Below, piece by piece: positions 8,065-15,240 of a DNA stretch of 48,756 bases. The notes below the pieces were generated by a model that did not search any database, was not told the origin of the DNA, and saw nothing but the letters and a program-made list of their open reading frames with translations. The position numbers were made by a program, and so were the translations under genes. Numbering within the stretch: position 1 is the stretch's first letter; each line of letters starts with the position of its first letter. The DNA is from Desulfarculaceae bacterium (GTDB lineage: Bacteria; Desulfobacterota; Desulfarculia; Desulfarculales; Desulfarculaceae). The DNA lies in NCBI GenBank assembly GCA_021737645.1, contig JAIPDO010000030.1, forward strand, positions 1 to 48,756, given 5' to 3'.

Positions 8065-8837
8065 ATGAAAGCCATTCACATAGTTGCCGTAATCGCTATA
8101 TCCTTAGTCGCGGGTATGTTCGGCGGAACCTTTTCGGAAAGAGTCTTCGCTAATCCGAATGCTGACAAAAAAATCCCTGAACAGATTCTTGCGAGAGCTT
8201 TTCACTTGGTTGATGAAAAAATAAAAGAAGGGCAAGTATAGGCTTTTCCGTCGATGGCCAACCTGTCCTATGCGTAAACGACAAAGACGGAAAGCCGAGA
8301 GGGTACCTGGGCTGCGGACCTGACGGCCCCACGCTGGTTTTGTTGGACGAGCAGGGACGAGTTTCAATAGCTATGGCCGCCGGCAACAACGGGAGTTCAA
8401 CAATTGGATTGATGGGAGCGGGAGACAAACCACGCGTGGCAATGGATTACAAGCCCGGGCGAGGACCGGGGGTCGCTCTCTTTGATGAAGACAATGTAGG
8501 TAAGGTCGTCATGGCTATTAGCAAAGGCAAGCCTACCATTGCCCTTTTCCGTGGTGATAAAAAGCCTTCAGTTGCAATGCTATACGACCCCCAGAATGGA
8601 CCTCTTTTGGGGTTCTTGAACAGCAAGAACGAGAACAAGATGGCTCTTGGCCTGCAAAACGACAAACCTCTTTTGTTCGCCTACAACCCCGATGACACCG
8701 GTCTGTTGTTCAACACCCAGCGCGACGGCCGCCCGGCCCTGGGCCTGCTCAGCGAGGGCCGCGTGGTGTGGTCCGCCAGCGGCGTGGCACCCGAGATGCC
8801 CGCCATGGACGGCATCCTAGACCAGATTCTGCGCTAA
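8065..8837 (+). pseudogene. Exported beta-repeat protein, second of tandem pair, frameshifted
   Basis: This is a paralog of the preceding gene. From an ATG at 8065 (GGGGGG 6-11 nt upstream) it encodes MKAIHIVAVIAISLVAGMFG and runs only to a TAG at 8239-8241. Restoring one missing base in the A-rich stretch around 8216-8228 lets it continue as ...RRASIGFSVDGQPVLCVND... to the TAA at 8835-8837. The corrected length is exactly 257 codons, the same as its neighbour. The last ~170 nt are almost identical to the first copy, while the middle has diverged. The break sits at a six-A run, so a sequencing or assembly error is possible. A weak -1 slip site (AAAAG) is also present, but I see no stimulatory structure. 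Its stop codon overlaps the stop of the convergent minus-strand gene. Confidence 0.7.
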
Positions 8838-9622
8838 ATAAGCGCCCGCCAGCGGGCCAGGTCCGTGGGGCGCACCCGGCGACGGTTGCTGAGGTTTTGC
8901 CAGGCACGGGCCTCCCACTCGTCGCACATGGTGTGCAGGAAATTGCCTTGCTCCATGGGCGGCTCCGGTCCCAGCCGCTGGGCCAGGGCCTGGGCCTCAG
9001 CTTCCAGGCGGGCGGCCAGGCCGGGCCGAGCCAGCGCCGCCGCGCCCCAGTCCTCCATACGCCGGGCCAAGAGCCAGCCCCAGGCGGGCGGCGTCTCATG
9101 CAGCCAACCCAAGGCGGCCAGATCCTCCCGGCTGCCCAGCCCCAGGCCCGCCGCCGTAGCGGCCACCTCGGGGCCAAAGGCCAACAGGCGCATCACCGGG
9201 TTCAGGCGTGGGCTGCCGAAGCTAAGGCTGTCCATGCCCTGGCACAGCTCCATGAGTGCGTCGCGCTCCCCCTCGCCCAGGGCGGCGAAAGCCCTTGCCG
9301 GGGGGCAGCTCTCCCGGGCGCATTTCTCCTGAAACCCGGTGGGCCCGCGCAGGTCTTGGCCCTGGTTCAGGGCCGGGTGCAGCAGGCAGCCTGCCTGGCG
9401 TCCCACACTATCAAGAAACCCCAGGCCGGGGCACCAATAGCCGGTGATGGGTTTGGTGGGCGGACCCTGCTCGCGGAGCTGGCGGGTGTTTTCGCTCAGC
9501 AGGCGGCGCAGGCTGCCCAGATGGTCGGCATGGTCGTAGCCCGCCGGACGGATGGGCGGGCAGCAGGCCACGCAGCTAAGCCCCCGCCCCGGCGAGCAAA
9601 GCAATAGCCCGCTGTGCTTCAC
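8834..9622 (-). CDS. Cysteine-rich protein, CxxCC type (YkgJ-like?)
   Basis: This protein of about 262 residues starts with GTG, overlapping the stop of the upstream ATP-grasp gene by 4 nt (GTGA), which indicates translational coupling. Cysteines cluster in the N-terminal half: LSCVACCPP, then YWCPGLGFLD, AGCLLHP and KCARESCPP. That order (CxxCC, then CP-LxFLD, then CxxHP) recalls YkgJ-type putative zinc- or iron-chelating proteins, though similarity is loose. The C-terminal half is helical and Ala/Leu/Arg-rich (about 150-255), without obvious motifs. Homology-free in-frame sequence upstream (to 9907) lies inside the ATP-grasp gene and is rejected. Its job is unknown; coupling suggests it works with, or is acted on by, the ATP-grasp enzyme. 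Confidence 0.6.
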   Translation of the reverse strand: MKHSGLLLCSPGRGLSCVACCPPIRPAGYDHADHLGSLRRLLSENTRQLREQGPPTKPITGYWCPGLGFLDSVGRQAGCLLHPALNQGQDLRGPTGFQEKCARESCPPARAFAALGEGERDALMELCQGMDSLSFGSPRLNPVMRLLAFGPEVAATAAGLGLGSREDLAALGWLHETPPAWGWLLARRMEDWGAAALARPGLAARLEAEAQALAQRLGPEPPMEQGNFLHTMCDEWEARAWQNLSNRRRVRPTDLARWRALI

Positions 9623-10491
9623 AGGTCGTCCTGGGCCTGGCGCACCCGCCCTGGCTCCAGCCCTTGGTCGGCCAGCCAGCGGCGCACCGCATCGAGGTAG
9701 CGCTGCAAAAACACCTCGTGCCCCCCCAGGGCCCGGCGGCCGAAGAAAAAGTTCACCTCGATCAGCAGCGGCTCGCCCTCGGCGGTGATCAGCACGTCCA
9801 CCCCGGCCAGGTCCAGATGGGCCGCCTTTTGCAGCCGCCGGGCCAGGGCCACCGCTATCCGGCGCTCCTCGGGCGGGCCGTCCTTGATGAGTGTGCCGCC
9901 CTGGCACAGGTTGGCCCGGAACTCCTCGTGCCTAGCCCTGCGCCAGTACACATCCGCCGCGTCGTGGAGTAGCTCCACCCGCATGTCCACCGCGCCGGGG
10001 AAGTAGCGCTGCAACACCAGGCCCGAAGGCCCCCGGTGGCACCAGGTCTCCAGCCGCCCGGCCAGGCCCCGCAACTCCCCGGGGTCGCGCACCAAAAACA
10101 CGTTCTCGCCCATGCCGCCGCCCGCCCCCTTGGCCACCAGGGGCTCGCCCAGGGCGGCCACCTCGGCTTGGCCCTCTTCCCAGGCCCGCGCCGCGCTGGT
10201 GAGGTCGTCGAACTCCACCGTGGCCGGGTGGGGCAGGCTCAGGTCCCTGAACAGGCGGTGGTTTCCCACCTTGCCGTCCAGAGTCAGATGCACCGCCGGG
10301 TTGGGGAAAAAGGGCGCGCCGCTGTCCCGGGCCAGGGCGAACAGATCGGCCCGGCAGATCTGGGGCAAGAGGATGGCTGCCGCCTGCCCGGCCACCTCGC
10401 GGTCGCGGTCGTCCAGGGGCCGCTGGGACACCAGCACCAGATTGATATCGGCTTCCAGGCCGGGATGATAGCAGACGATGGGCCGGGGCAT
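9619..10491 (-). CDS. ATP-grasp enzyme, RimK-like
   Basis: This 290-residue protein carries ATP-grasp features: the glycine-rich nucleotide loop in EPLVAKGAGGGMGENVFLV (about residues 117-135), DMRVELL near 168, and the C-terminal metal-binding part LAGVDVLI...LLIEVNFFFG near 225-250. Such enzymes ligate a carboxylate to an amine or thiol by way of an acyl phosphate. The substrate cannot be read from the sequence. It sits 31 nt downstream of a metallophosphoesterase gene and overlaps the following Cys-rich protein gene by GTGA, so these genes form one transcription unit. It could be a peptide-modifying ligase, a cofactor ligase or a glutathione-synthetase-like enzyme. The start ATG follows GGAGGAAGAA. 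Confidence 0.8.
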   Translation of the reverse strand: MPRPIVCYHPGLEADINLVLVSQRPLDDRDREVAGQAAAILLPQICRADLFALARDSGAPFFPNPAVHLTLDGKVGNHRLFRDLSLPHPATVEFDDLTSAARAWEEGQAEVAALGEPLVAKGAGGGMGENVFLVRDPGELRGLAGRLETWCHRGPSGLVLQRYFPGAVDMRVELLHDAADVYWRRARHEEFRANLCQGGTLIKDGPPEERRIAVALARRLQKAAHLDLAGVDVLITAEGEPLLIEVNFFFGRRALGGHEVFLQRYLDAVRRWLADQGLEPGRVRQAQDDL

Positions 10492-10522
10492 TTCTTCCTC
10501 CGGCCTGGCAGTATACCGCGCC

Positions 10523-11236
10523 CTACCGCCCTTGGGCCAGGCGCTGGGCCATATGCCCCAACCCCGCCTCGCTCAGCAGCCGGGCCTCGGCATCGATGTC
10601 CCACTCCAGGCGCACGATTTCGGCGCCAGGCTCGGGGCTGAGATCGATAATGGCGTAGGAGGCCCGTGGGTCGCCGTCCTTGGATTTGCCCACGCTGCCG
10701 GGGTTGACCACCAGGCCCCCGCCCACCCGGCGCACGAAGGGCATGTGGGTGTGGCCCATGCAGAGTATGGACGCCCCGGCCTGTTGTAGCCAAGCAGCCA
10801 ATTCGTCCTCAGGGTGATCGGGGTACACATACTGGCGCACCGCTGCCGGGCTGCCGTGCACCGCCAAGAGGCGGCCCGCTTGGGTGTCCATCTCTATCTT
10901 GTGGGGAAGCTTGGACAAAAAAGCGCGGGTGCCGGATAGCACCCGCCGCTCGGTCCAGGAAAAAATCGCCTTGGGCTCCGGGCCTATGCCCCGGCGCAGA
11001 AAGTTGTCCACCCCCTCATCGCCGCCGGCCAGCACCGCCAGGTCGTAGTTGCCGGCCAGGCATTGCCACCCTGCCTCGGCCACCGCCCTAGCCACCCGGT
11101 TGGGCCGGGCCAGATACCCCACCACATCGCCCAGCACCAGGACTTGATCCACGTTTCGCCGCGCGAGGTCGGCCTTCACCGCCTCCAAGGCGCTAAAGTT
11201 GGCGTGCAGGTCGCTAAGGACCGCCAGGGAGCCCAC
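10523..11236 (-). CDS. Metallophosphoesterase (YfcE/MJ0936-like)
   Basis: This 237-residue protein has all calcineurin-like phosphoesterase motifs: SDLHANFSALEAV (residues 8-20), LGDVVGY (near 35), GNYD (near 63), VHGSP (near 127), GHTHMPF (near 161) and NPGSVG (near 179). These hold a two-metal centre that hydrolyses phosphodiesters or phosphomonoesters. The fit is to the small YfcE/MJ0936 branch. Translation begins at a GTG at 11236, only 12 nt after the stop of the IHF/HU gene, and no strong ribosome-binding site is seen, so expression probably depends on coupling to that gene. The substrate is unknown; candidates include nucleotides and cyclic dinucleotides. Confidence 0.87.
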   Translation of the reverse strand: MGSLAVLSDLHANFSALEAVKADLARRNVDQVLVLGDVVGYLARPNRVARAVAEAGWQCLAGNYDLAVLAGGDEGVDNFLRRGIGPEPKAIFSWTERRVLSGTRAFLSKLPHKIEMDTQAGRLLAVHGSPAAVRQYVYPDHPEDELAAWLQQAGASILCMGHTHMPFVRRVGGGLVVNPGSVGKSKDGDPRASYAIIDLSPEPGAEIVRLEWDIDAEARLLSEAGLGHMAQRLAQGR

Positions 11237-11248
11237 CAGGCCCAGGGA

Positions 11249-11608
11249 CTAAAAGTAGCCGGGGCGAAACACCTTGGCCGCCGGCTGCTGGCCGCCACCG
11301 GCACCACCGGAGCCCTTATCATCGTAGTGTGCCTGCACTTTCGCCTTGAGCACCCGAGAGGGCCGGAAGGTCACCACCTTGCGTGGAGGCAAAAGCAACG
11401 GGTCCCCGGTTTGGGGGTTGCGACCGCGCCTCTCGGCCTTTTCGCGCACCGACCATTTGCCGAAGCCGCTCACCAGCACCTCGTCGCCGGTGGACAGGGC
11501 TTGCTTGATCAACTCAAGGCCGCGCTCCACCGCGTCGGCGGCCTCGGCTTTGGTCAACTGCCCTTGTGCATAGACTTGGGCTACAATGTCCGCTTTGGTC
11601 AAGGTCAT
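11249..11608 (-). CDS. IHF/HU-family DNA-bending protein (IHF-alpha-like)
   Basis: This 119-residue protein matches the IHF/HU family over residues 1-92: TKADIVAQVYAQGQLTKAEA, then LVSGFGKWSVREKAERRGRNP with the RNP arm motif, and VVTFRPSRVLK. The core is closest to IHF alpha in its TFRP segment. It differs by a 25-residue tail rich in Gly, Gln and Ala (GSGGAGGGQQPAAKVFRPGYF). Such proteins bend DNA and shape the nucleoid. AGGAGTGGCA precedes the ATG. It is the first gene of a four-gene minus-strand unit and is divergent from speD. Confidence 0.88.
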   Translation of the reverse strand: MTLTKADIVAQVYAQGQLTKAEAADAVERGLELIKQALSTGDEVLVSGFGKWSVREKAERRGRNPQTGDPLLLPPRKVVTFRPSRVLKAKVQAHYDDKGSGGAGGGQQPAAKVFRPGYF

Positions 11609-11645
11609 TGCCTGCCACTCCTGATAAGTTACTTAGAGTTTAGTA

Positions 11646-11675
11646 AGTTTAGGACGTTATGACATATAAAGTCAA
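11646..11675 (-). promoter_or_regulatory. Sigma70-type promoter for the IHF/HU operon
   Basis: On the minus strand a -35 box TTGACT (11675-11670) is separated by 18 nt from the -10 box TAAACT (11651-11646). It lies 38 nt before the start codon. Direct repeats of AGTTTAG overlap the -10 region and might bind a regulator or IHF itself. Confidence 0.5.
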
Positions 11676-11740
11676 GAGGGGGGTCACTGGATGCAATATG
11701 CCTCCCCTGTGCCGGGGCCGTCCGGGTGCAAAGCTTGTTC

Positions 11741-11771
11741 TTGACTGAGGGGGCGGCGAAGTGTAGATAAT
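11741..11771 (+). promoter_or_regulatory. Sigma70-type promoter for speD-speE
   Basis: TTGACT (11741-11746) is followed after exactly 17 nt by TAGATA, reading TAGATAAT at 11764-11771. Transcription would begin near 11777, about 240 nt before the speD start codon, leaving a long structured leader. Confidence 0.6.
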
Positions 11772-11778
11772 GCCTTCA

Positions 11779-11902
11779 TCATTGCCGGGCTACGGCCTAT
11801 GCGATGACAAATTGAGGTCCGAACTCCTAAAACCAAGGAGGTCCCCATGGGGCGGCCTCGCTGCCCCGGCGATGGTCATTAAAGACCGGCGCCGGTCGGG
11901 GC
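11779..11902 (+). promoter_or_regulatory. Structured leader of the speD-speE mRNA (candidate cis-regulator)
   Basis: Three structures can be drawn. Stem 1 pairs TCATTGC (11779-11785) with GCGATGA (11801-11807), right at the expected transcript start. Stem 2 pairs CTCCT (11824-11828) with AGGAG (11836-11840), which would hide the ribosome-binding site of a mini-ORF. Stem 3 pairs GCCCCG (11863-11868) with CGGGGC (11897-11902) and, inside it, GGTC with GACC, leaving the mini-ORF's stop codon in a six-base loop. The region up to the speD start holds nothing else I recognise. It does not match any riboswitch consensus I know. Polyamine or S-adenosylmethionine control would be logical but is inference. 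Confidence 0.45.
11847..11882 (+). CDS. Candidate 11-residue leader peptide upstream of speD
   Basis: An ATG preceded by the near-perfect ribosome-binding site AAGGAGGT (6 nt spacing region CCCC) opens a frame encoding MGRPRCPGDGH and ends with TAA. The start codon sits inside the 10-bp palindrome CCCCATGGGG, and the stop lies in a hairpin loop. The ribosome-binding site is stronger than that of most full genes here, which argues that it is translated. Its role would be regulatory (leader peptide or uORF) rather than enzymatic. No homolog can be claimed for so short a peptide. Confidence 0.5.
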   Translation: MGRPRCPGDGH

Positions 11903-12019
11903 GGGGTTGATTTACGTTTAATATCCTGCTGCTGGACTACCGGCAGGCTCTCCGCACCGGCTCATGGGGCCGGGCGGCGGCCGTGGCATCCTGTGCTGCG
12001 GACCGGGAGGGAGGCGCAC

Positions 12020-12433
12020 ATGAAAGCCCTCGGAAGCCACCTAATCCTAGAACTCTACTCCTGCCCGGCCGCCTTGTTGGACGATCCGCAGCACGTCGCC
12101 TCGGTGATGACCTCGGCGGTGGAAGCCTCGGGCGCCACCCTTATCAAGCCCTTCTTTCATCAGTTCGCGCCCCAAGGGGTCAGCGGCGTCATCATAATCA
12201 GCGAATCGCACTTCACCATCCATACCTGGCCGGAGTTCGGCTACGCCGCCATTGACGTGTTCACCTGCGGCGAGGTTATCGACATGGAGGTGGCCGCCGA
12301 GGCCCTGCGCCACGGCCTGAAGGCCCAGGCCATGCAAAAAATGATGCTCAGCCGGGGCATGCTCGACTTGCCGCCGGAGATGATAAAACACAAGCCAGAC
12401 GCCGAGCCTCTGCCCCGCCCCATGGAGAATTAG
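12020..12433 (+). CDS. speD: S-adenosylmethionine decarboxylase proenzyme
   Basis: This 137-residue prokaryotic-type (class 1B) SAM decarboxylase supplies the aminopropyl donor for spermidine synthesis. The self-cleavage site is in SESHFTIHTWPE (residues 61-72), where the Ser after Glu becomes the pyruvoyl group. The catalytic Cys is in DVFTCGE near residue 83, and ILELYSCP is the typical N-terminal strand. The C-terminus is 20-30 residues longer than many bacterial forms and ends PLPRPMEN. I chose the ATG at 12020 because GGGAGGGAGG lies 5-14 nt upstream. speE follows after 70 nt, so the two form an operon behind the structured leader. Confidence 0.95.
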   Translation: MKALGSHLILELYSCPAALLDDPQHVASVMTSAVEASGATLIKPFFHQFAPQGVSGVIIISESHFTIHTWPEFGYAAIDVFTCGEVIDMEVAAEALRHGLKAQAMQKMMLSRGMLDLPPEMIKHKPDAEPLPRPMEN

Positions 12434-12503
12434 CCCCGTTTTAACCATAGGCCCGGCTGGGGGGGACCGCCGCCGGGCTTAGCCGCAGCCCCGGGGAGAT
12501 ACC

Positions 12504-13439
12504 ATGCCCGAATACAGCCAACCCGTGGACCGAGCCGTGTACCTGGAACCAGCCGACCTGGAGGGTTCCCTGGGCCTGGCCCTGAAGGTGGACCGGGTGC
12601 TGCACCACGAGCAGACCAAGTACCAGCAATTGCACGTGCTTGAGTGCGGCCCCCTGGGGCGGGTGCTCCTTTTGGACGGCATCATCCAGACCACCGAAAT
12701 GGACGAACCGGCCTACCACGAGATGCTGGCCCATGTGCCGCTGCTAACCCACCCCGCCCCCAGCCGGGTGCTGATCATCGGCGGGGGTGACGGCGGCACC
12801 CTGCGCGAGGTGCTCCGGCATCCCACGGTGCGGCAAGTGGATATGTGCGAGATCGACGCCCAGGTGGTGGAGGCATCCAAGCGTTTTTTCCCCGGCCTGG
12901 CCGTGGGCTTCAACGACCCGCGCCTGAACCTGATCATCGGCGACGGGGTGGCCTATTTGAATGAGACCCAGGAGCGTTACGACGCCATCCTCATAGACAG
13001 CTCCGACCCCGAAGGCCCTGCCGAGGGGTTGTTCGGCCAGGCCTTTTACCAGAGCGTCAAAGACGCCCTGGCCCCCGGCGGGGTGGCCGCCGCCCTGGCC
13101 GAGTCCTACTACCTTTATCAAGACCTGATCCGCGAAACCTTCGCCGTGCTGGAAGGCATCTTCCCCCATGCCTGCTACTACACCGCCCAGGTGCCCACCT
13201 ACAACAGCGGCCTCATGGGTTTCGCCCTGATGACCACCTTGGCCTATCCCCTGAGCCCGCCGGACGCCATGCGGGTGGGCGAGCTCATGCCGCTGAAGTA
13301 CTACACCGAGGCGGTTCACCGGGCGGCCTTCGCCCTGCCACGCCCGGCCCTGGAGCTCTTGCCGACACGCATCGCCGAGTTACAGGAAAACATCTTCGCC
13401 TCGGGCCGGGGCGGCCTGGCCGGTCTGGCCGGTCTCTAG
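12504..13439 (+). CDS. speE: Spermidine synthase
   Basis: This 311-residue aminopropyltransferase makes spermidine from putrescine and decarboxylated SAM. The dcSAM-binding loop LIIGGGDGGTLREVL is at about residues 91-105, CEID near 115, and the catalytic and polyamine-binding segment DSSDPEGPAEGLF near 161-173, followed by QVPTYNSGLMGF. The first 30 residues resemble the usual N-terminal beta domain, and the last 15 are Gly/Leu-rich. The ATG follows GGGGAGATACC. Together with speD it completes the dcSAM branch; no putrescine-forming gene is in this window. Confidence 0.95.
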   Translation: MPEYSQPVDRAVYLEPADLEGSLGLALKVDRVLHHEQTKYQQLHVLECGPLGRVLLLDGIIQTTEMDEPAYHEMLAHVPLLTHPAPSRVLIIGGGDGGTLREVLRHPTVRQVDMCEIDAQVVEASKRFFPGLAVGFNDPRLNLIIGDGVAYLNETQERYDAILIDSSDPEGPAEGLFGQAFYQSVKDALAPGGVAAALAESYYLYQDLIRETFAVLEGIFPHACYYTAQVPTYNSGLMGFALMTTLAYPLSPPDAMRVGELMPLKYYTEAVHRAAFALPRPALELLPTRIAELQENIFASGRGGLAGLAGL

Positions 13440-13459
13440 GCCGCATCAACCAGACGCCA

Positions 13460-13490
13460 AAAGGCCGTGGGCGCGTCACCCACGGCCTTT
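13460..13490. terminator. Terminator after speE
   Basis: A perfect 12-bp stem (AAAGGCCGTGGG ... CCCACGGCCTTT) with a 7-nt loop begins 20 nt after the speE stop. The flanking A and T residues make it usable in both directions, though the T-run is short. Its right arm with the following bases (ACGGCCTTTGCTATTT) is duplicated at 13885-13900. Confidence 0.7.
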
Positions 13491-13508
13491 GCTATTTCCC
13501 GCAACCGC

Positions 13509-13545
13509 GTAGGTTGGGTAGATGGCGTAGGCCGAAGCCTAACAA
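13509..13545 (+). repeat. Family A palindromic repeat, copy 1 (degenerate)
   Basis: The sequence begins GTAGGTTGGGTAGATGG and ends GCCTAACAA. It is a diverged copy of the ~32-bp element whose arms are GTTGGGT and ACCCAAC. Confidence 0.6.
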
Positions 13546-13620
13546 TCCAGTTGCCTCCACTGGTGGCATAGGAAGGCAAGAGTTGATGAAGGTAATAAAC
13601 AAGGGGGCTAACGTAATAGC

Positions 13621-13652
13621 GTAGGTTGGGTAGAGCGAAGCGAAACCCAACA
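13621..13652 (+). repeat. Family A palindromic repeat, copy 2
   Basis: A full copy: GTAGGTTGGGTAGAGCGAAG, then CGAAACCCAACA. The arms GTTGGGT and ACCCAAC are inverted repeats around AGAGCGAAGCGAA. This kind of element is seen between genes in many bacteria and resembles REP-type palindromes. Confidence 0.75.
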
Positions 13653-13765
13653 GTTCCATGCTGTCGCCGCGAGGAGCGTAGCGACGAAGCGGTCCCTGTC
13701 CGCAGCAGGCACCACGCACCGTCCGCCAACCATGGGCCACACCCAACCAGCATAGCCCACGCCTC

Positions 13766-13885
13766 CAGCCAATAGCCGTCATTGCGAGGGCGGGCAGAGG
13801 CAAGAGAATGCGGGGACAAGACCGCTTGGTCTGCCCGGCCGTGGCCACCTTCCGTTTCCCTTGTCATGCCTGGGTTTGCCAGAAA
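13766..13885 (+). repeat. Family C (~224 bp inverted-repeat element), truncated copy
   Basis: The stretch begins CAGCCAATAGCCGTCATTGC and continues through GTGGCCACCTTCCGTTTCCC and TTGTCATGCC, matching the left half of the complete copies at 15553 and 21394. The right half is missing, and the truncation point coincides with the duplicated ACGGCCTTTGCTATTT. The rest of the 667-nt gap 13440-14106 is repeat-derived; I see no gene in it. Confidence 0.65.
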
Positions 13886-13911
13886 CGGCCTTTGCTATTT
13901 TCGGCGATCGT

Positions 13912-13944
13912 GTAGGTTGGGTAGAGCAAAGCGAAACCCAACAA
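13912..13944 (+). repeat. Family A palindromic repeat, copy 3
   Basis: GTAGGTTGGGTAGAGCAAAG is followed by CGAAACCCAACA. It differs from copy 2 at one central base. The 27 nt before it repeat those before copy 1, giving direct repeats that flank 13509-13911. Confidence 0.7.
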
Positions 13945-14003
13945 TTCACTCTACTGACCGTGCTGTTAACGGCCTAGGGCGGGGATAAACCCCGCCCTCC
14001 CCT

Positions 14004-14096
14004 GCGGCATAGCCAGGGGCCGCAGGCGTAGTATGTCTATGCCGAGGACCGAGTGACGCCAACAACGCAGCATGGCGCTTCCTGGCGAAGCCGCCC
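14004..14096 (+). repeat. Family B dispersed repeat, copy 3
   Basis: The left end is GCGGCATAGCCAGG, the centre GGCGTAGTATGTCTATGCCG is hairpin-forming, and the right part GAGTGACGCCAACAACGC leads to CCTGGCGAAGCCGCC. It ends about 10 nt from the stop codon of the minus-strand 4Fe-4S protein gene. Confidence 0.65.
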
Positions 14097-14106
14097 GCCA
14101 AACAAA

Positions 14107-15240
14107 CTACTTCTTGGCTGCGAGCAACCTATCTAATTTAGACTTGAGCCCCATCATGGCCATCTTCCCCCCGCTCATGGTGCCCCGGGCCTTGGCCATG
14201 TCCACGTACATCTCCCGCACGCTGCCGGGCACCGCCTTCTGCTCGGCCTCGGGCTTGCGCTCCAGGGTAAGGGCCCCCGAGGGGCAGGTGCTCACGCACA
14301 GGCCGCAGCCGATGCAGCGTCCCAAATCCAGCACCACCTTGTCCTCGTCGTCCAGGCTAAGGGCCTCCATCTGGCAGCGGTCCAGGCACTCCCCGCAGCC
14401 GATGCACTCCTCCGGGTCGGCCGCGGCCACAAAGGGGCTGGCCGCCAGGTCGGCCGGGCGGGGCTGGCGCTTGAGGGTCTTGAGCACCTGGCAACAGCAG
14501 CCGCAGCAACAGCACAGGTTGATGGGCTTCTGGGCGTTGGAGGGTTGCAGCACCAGGCCCGCCTCGTCGGCCTTTTGCAAAATGCCCAGGGCCTCCGCCT
14601 GATCGATCTCCCGGCCCACCCCGCGCCGCAGGTAGTAGTAGGCCCCTGCCCCGAACACCAGACAGGTCTCCTCGGGCTTGTCGCAGCCCTTGCCCACCAG
14701 GGTGTGCTCCCGGCGGCAGATGCAAGGAGCCACCAAAATCTTGTTCTGCTGACGGATCAGCTTTTCCGCTTCCTCGTAGGCCATGATGTGCTGCTTGGCC
14801 TCGATGCTCTTGCCCACCGGAATGGTGCGTAGCTGCGGGGCCTTCTGCCAAATACCCGCCTCGAACAGGGTGGGAATGTAGGCGTTCATCAGCTCCACCA
14901 GCTCGGCGTCCAGGTTGTTCACCTGGTATTCCCAAATGCCGATGACGTACTGGGAGGCCATGTACAACGGCTCGCGGCCGGGCGGGTAGATGCCCAGGAT
15001 CAGCCCCTGATCCACCATCTTCTCCAGGCGCTCTTTGGCTTGGTCCACCCCCAGCCCGGCGCGCCGGGCGATGACCCGCGCCTCCTCGGGGATCAGAGTG
15101 CAGTGCAGAGCCAGCTCGGCCTGCTCGGGGGTGAAGAGTTTTTTGAGAATTTTCAGCTCCACCCCGTCGGTGGTGGGCGGATAGCCGCCGGGCAGGCTGT
15201 CCATGTGGCGGGCCAGCTTTTGAAAAACATCGGGGGCCAT
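14107..15240 (-). CDS. 4Fe-4S ferredoxin-domain protein with CCCCGCCC motif
   Basis: This 377-residue cytoplasmic iron-sulfur protein has an N-terminal helical, winged-helix-like part (about 25-95: FTPEQAELALHC, ARRAGLGVDQAKERLEKMVDQGLI). Then comes a Cys motif APCICRREHTLVGKGCDKPEE (about 170-195), the unusual run CCCCGCCC near 243, and a C-terminal two-cluster ferredoxin domain (CIGCGECLDRC and CIGCGLCVSTC at about 278-318). This arrangement occurs in a family common in anaerobes and usually annotated only as 4Fe-4S protein; it probably passes electrons to an unidentified partner. GGAGGAAACCC before the ATG at 15240 fixes the start over an in-frame upstream ATG at 15297. No partner enzyme is adjacent. 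Confidence 0.85.
   Translation of the reverse strand: MAPDVFQKLARHMDSLPGGYPPTTDGVELKILKKLFTPEQAELALHCTLIPEEARVIARRAGLGVDQAKERLEKMVDQGLILGIYPPGREPLYMASQYVIGIWEYQVNNLDAELVELMNAYIPTLFEAGIWQKAPQLRTIPVGKSIEAKQHIMAYEEAEKLIRQQNKILVAPCICRREHTLVGKGCDKPEETCLVFGAGAYYYLRRGVGREIDQAEALGILQKADEAGLVLQPSNAQKPINLCCCCGCCCQVLKTLKRQPRPADLAASPFVAAADPEECIGCGECLDRCQMEALSLDDEDKVVLDLGRCIGCGLCVSTCPSGALTLERKPEAEQKAVPGSVREMYVDMAKARGTMSGGKMAMMGLKSKLDRLLAAKK

Noticed and set aside
8216..8241. Programmed -1 frameshift in the second repeat-protein gene
   Set aside because: There is no canonical X-XXY-YYZ heptamer in the right frame and no downstream stem-loop; a deletion or read error is simpler.
9623..9907. N-terminal extension of the Cys-rich protein frame
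   Set aside because: It overlaps the ATP-grasp gene in another frame; GTG at 9622 gives a clean GTGA overlap.
11820..11850. preQ1- or SAM-type riboswitch before speD
   Set aside because: The hairpin followed by AAGGAGG looked superficially like a preQ1-I aptamer, but the conserved core bases are not there. I keep it as an unclassified leader.
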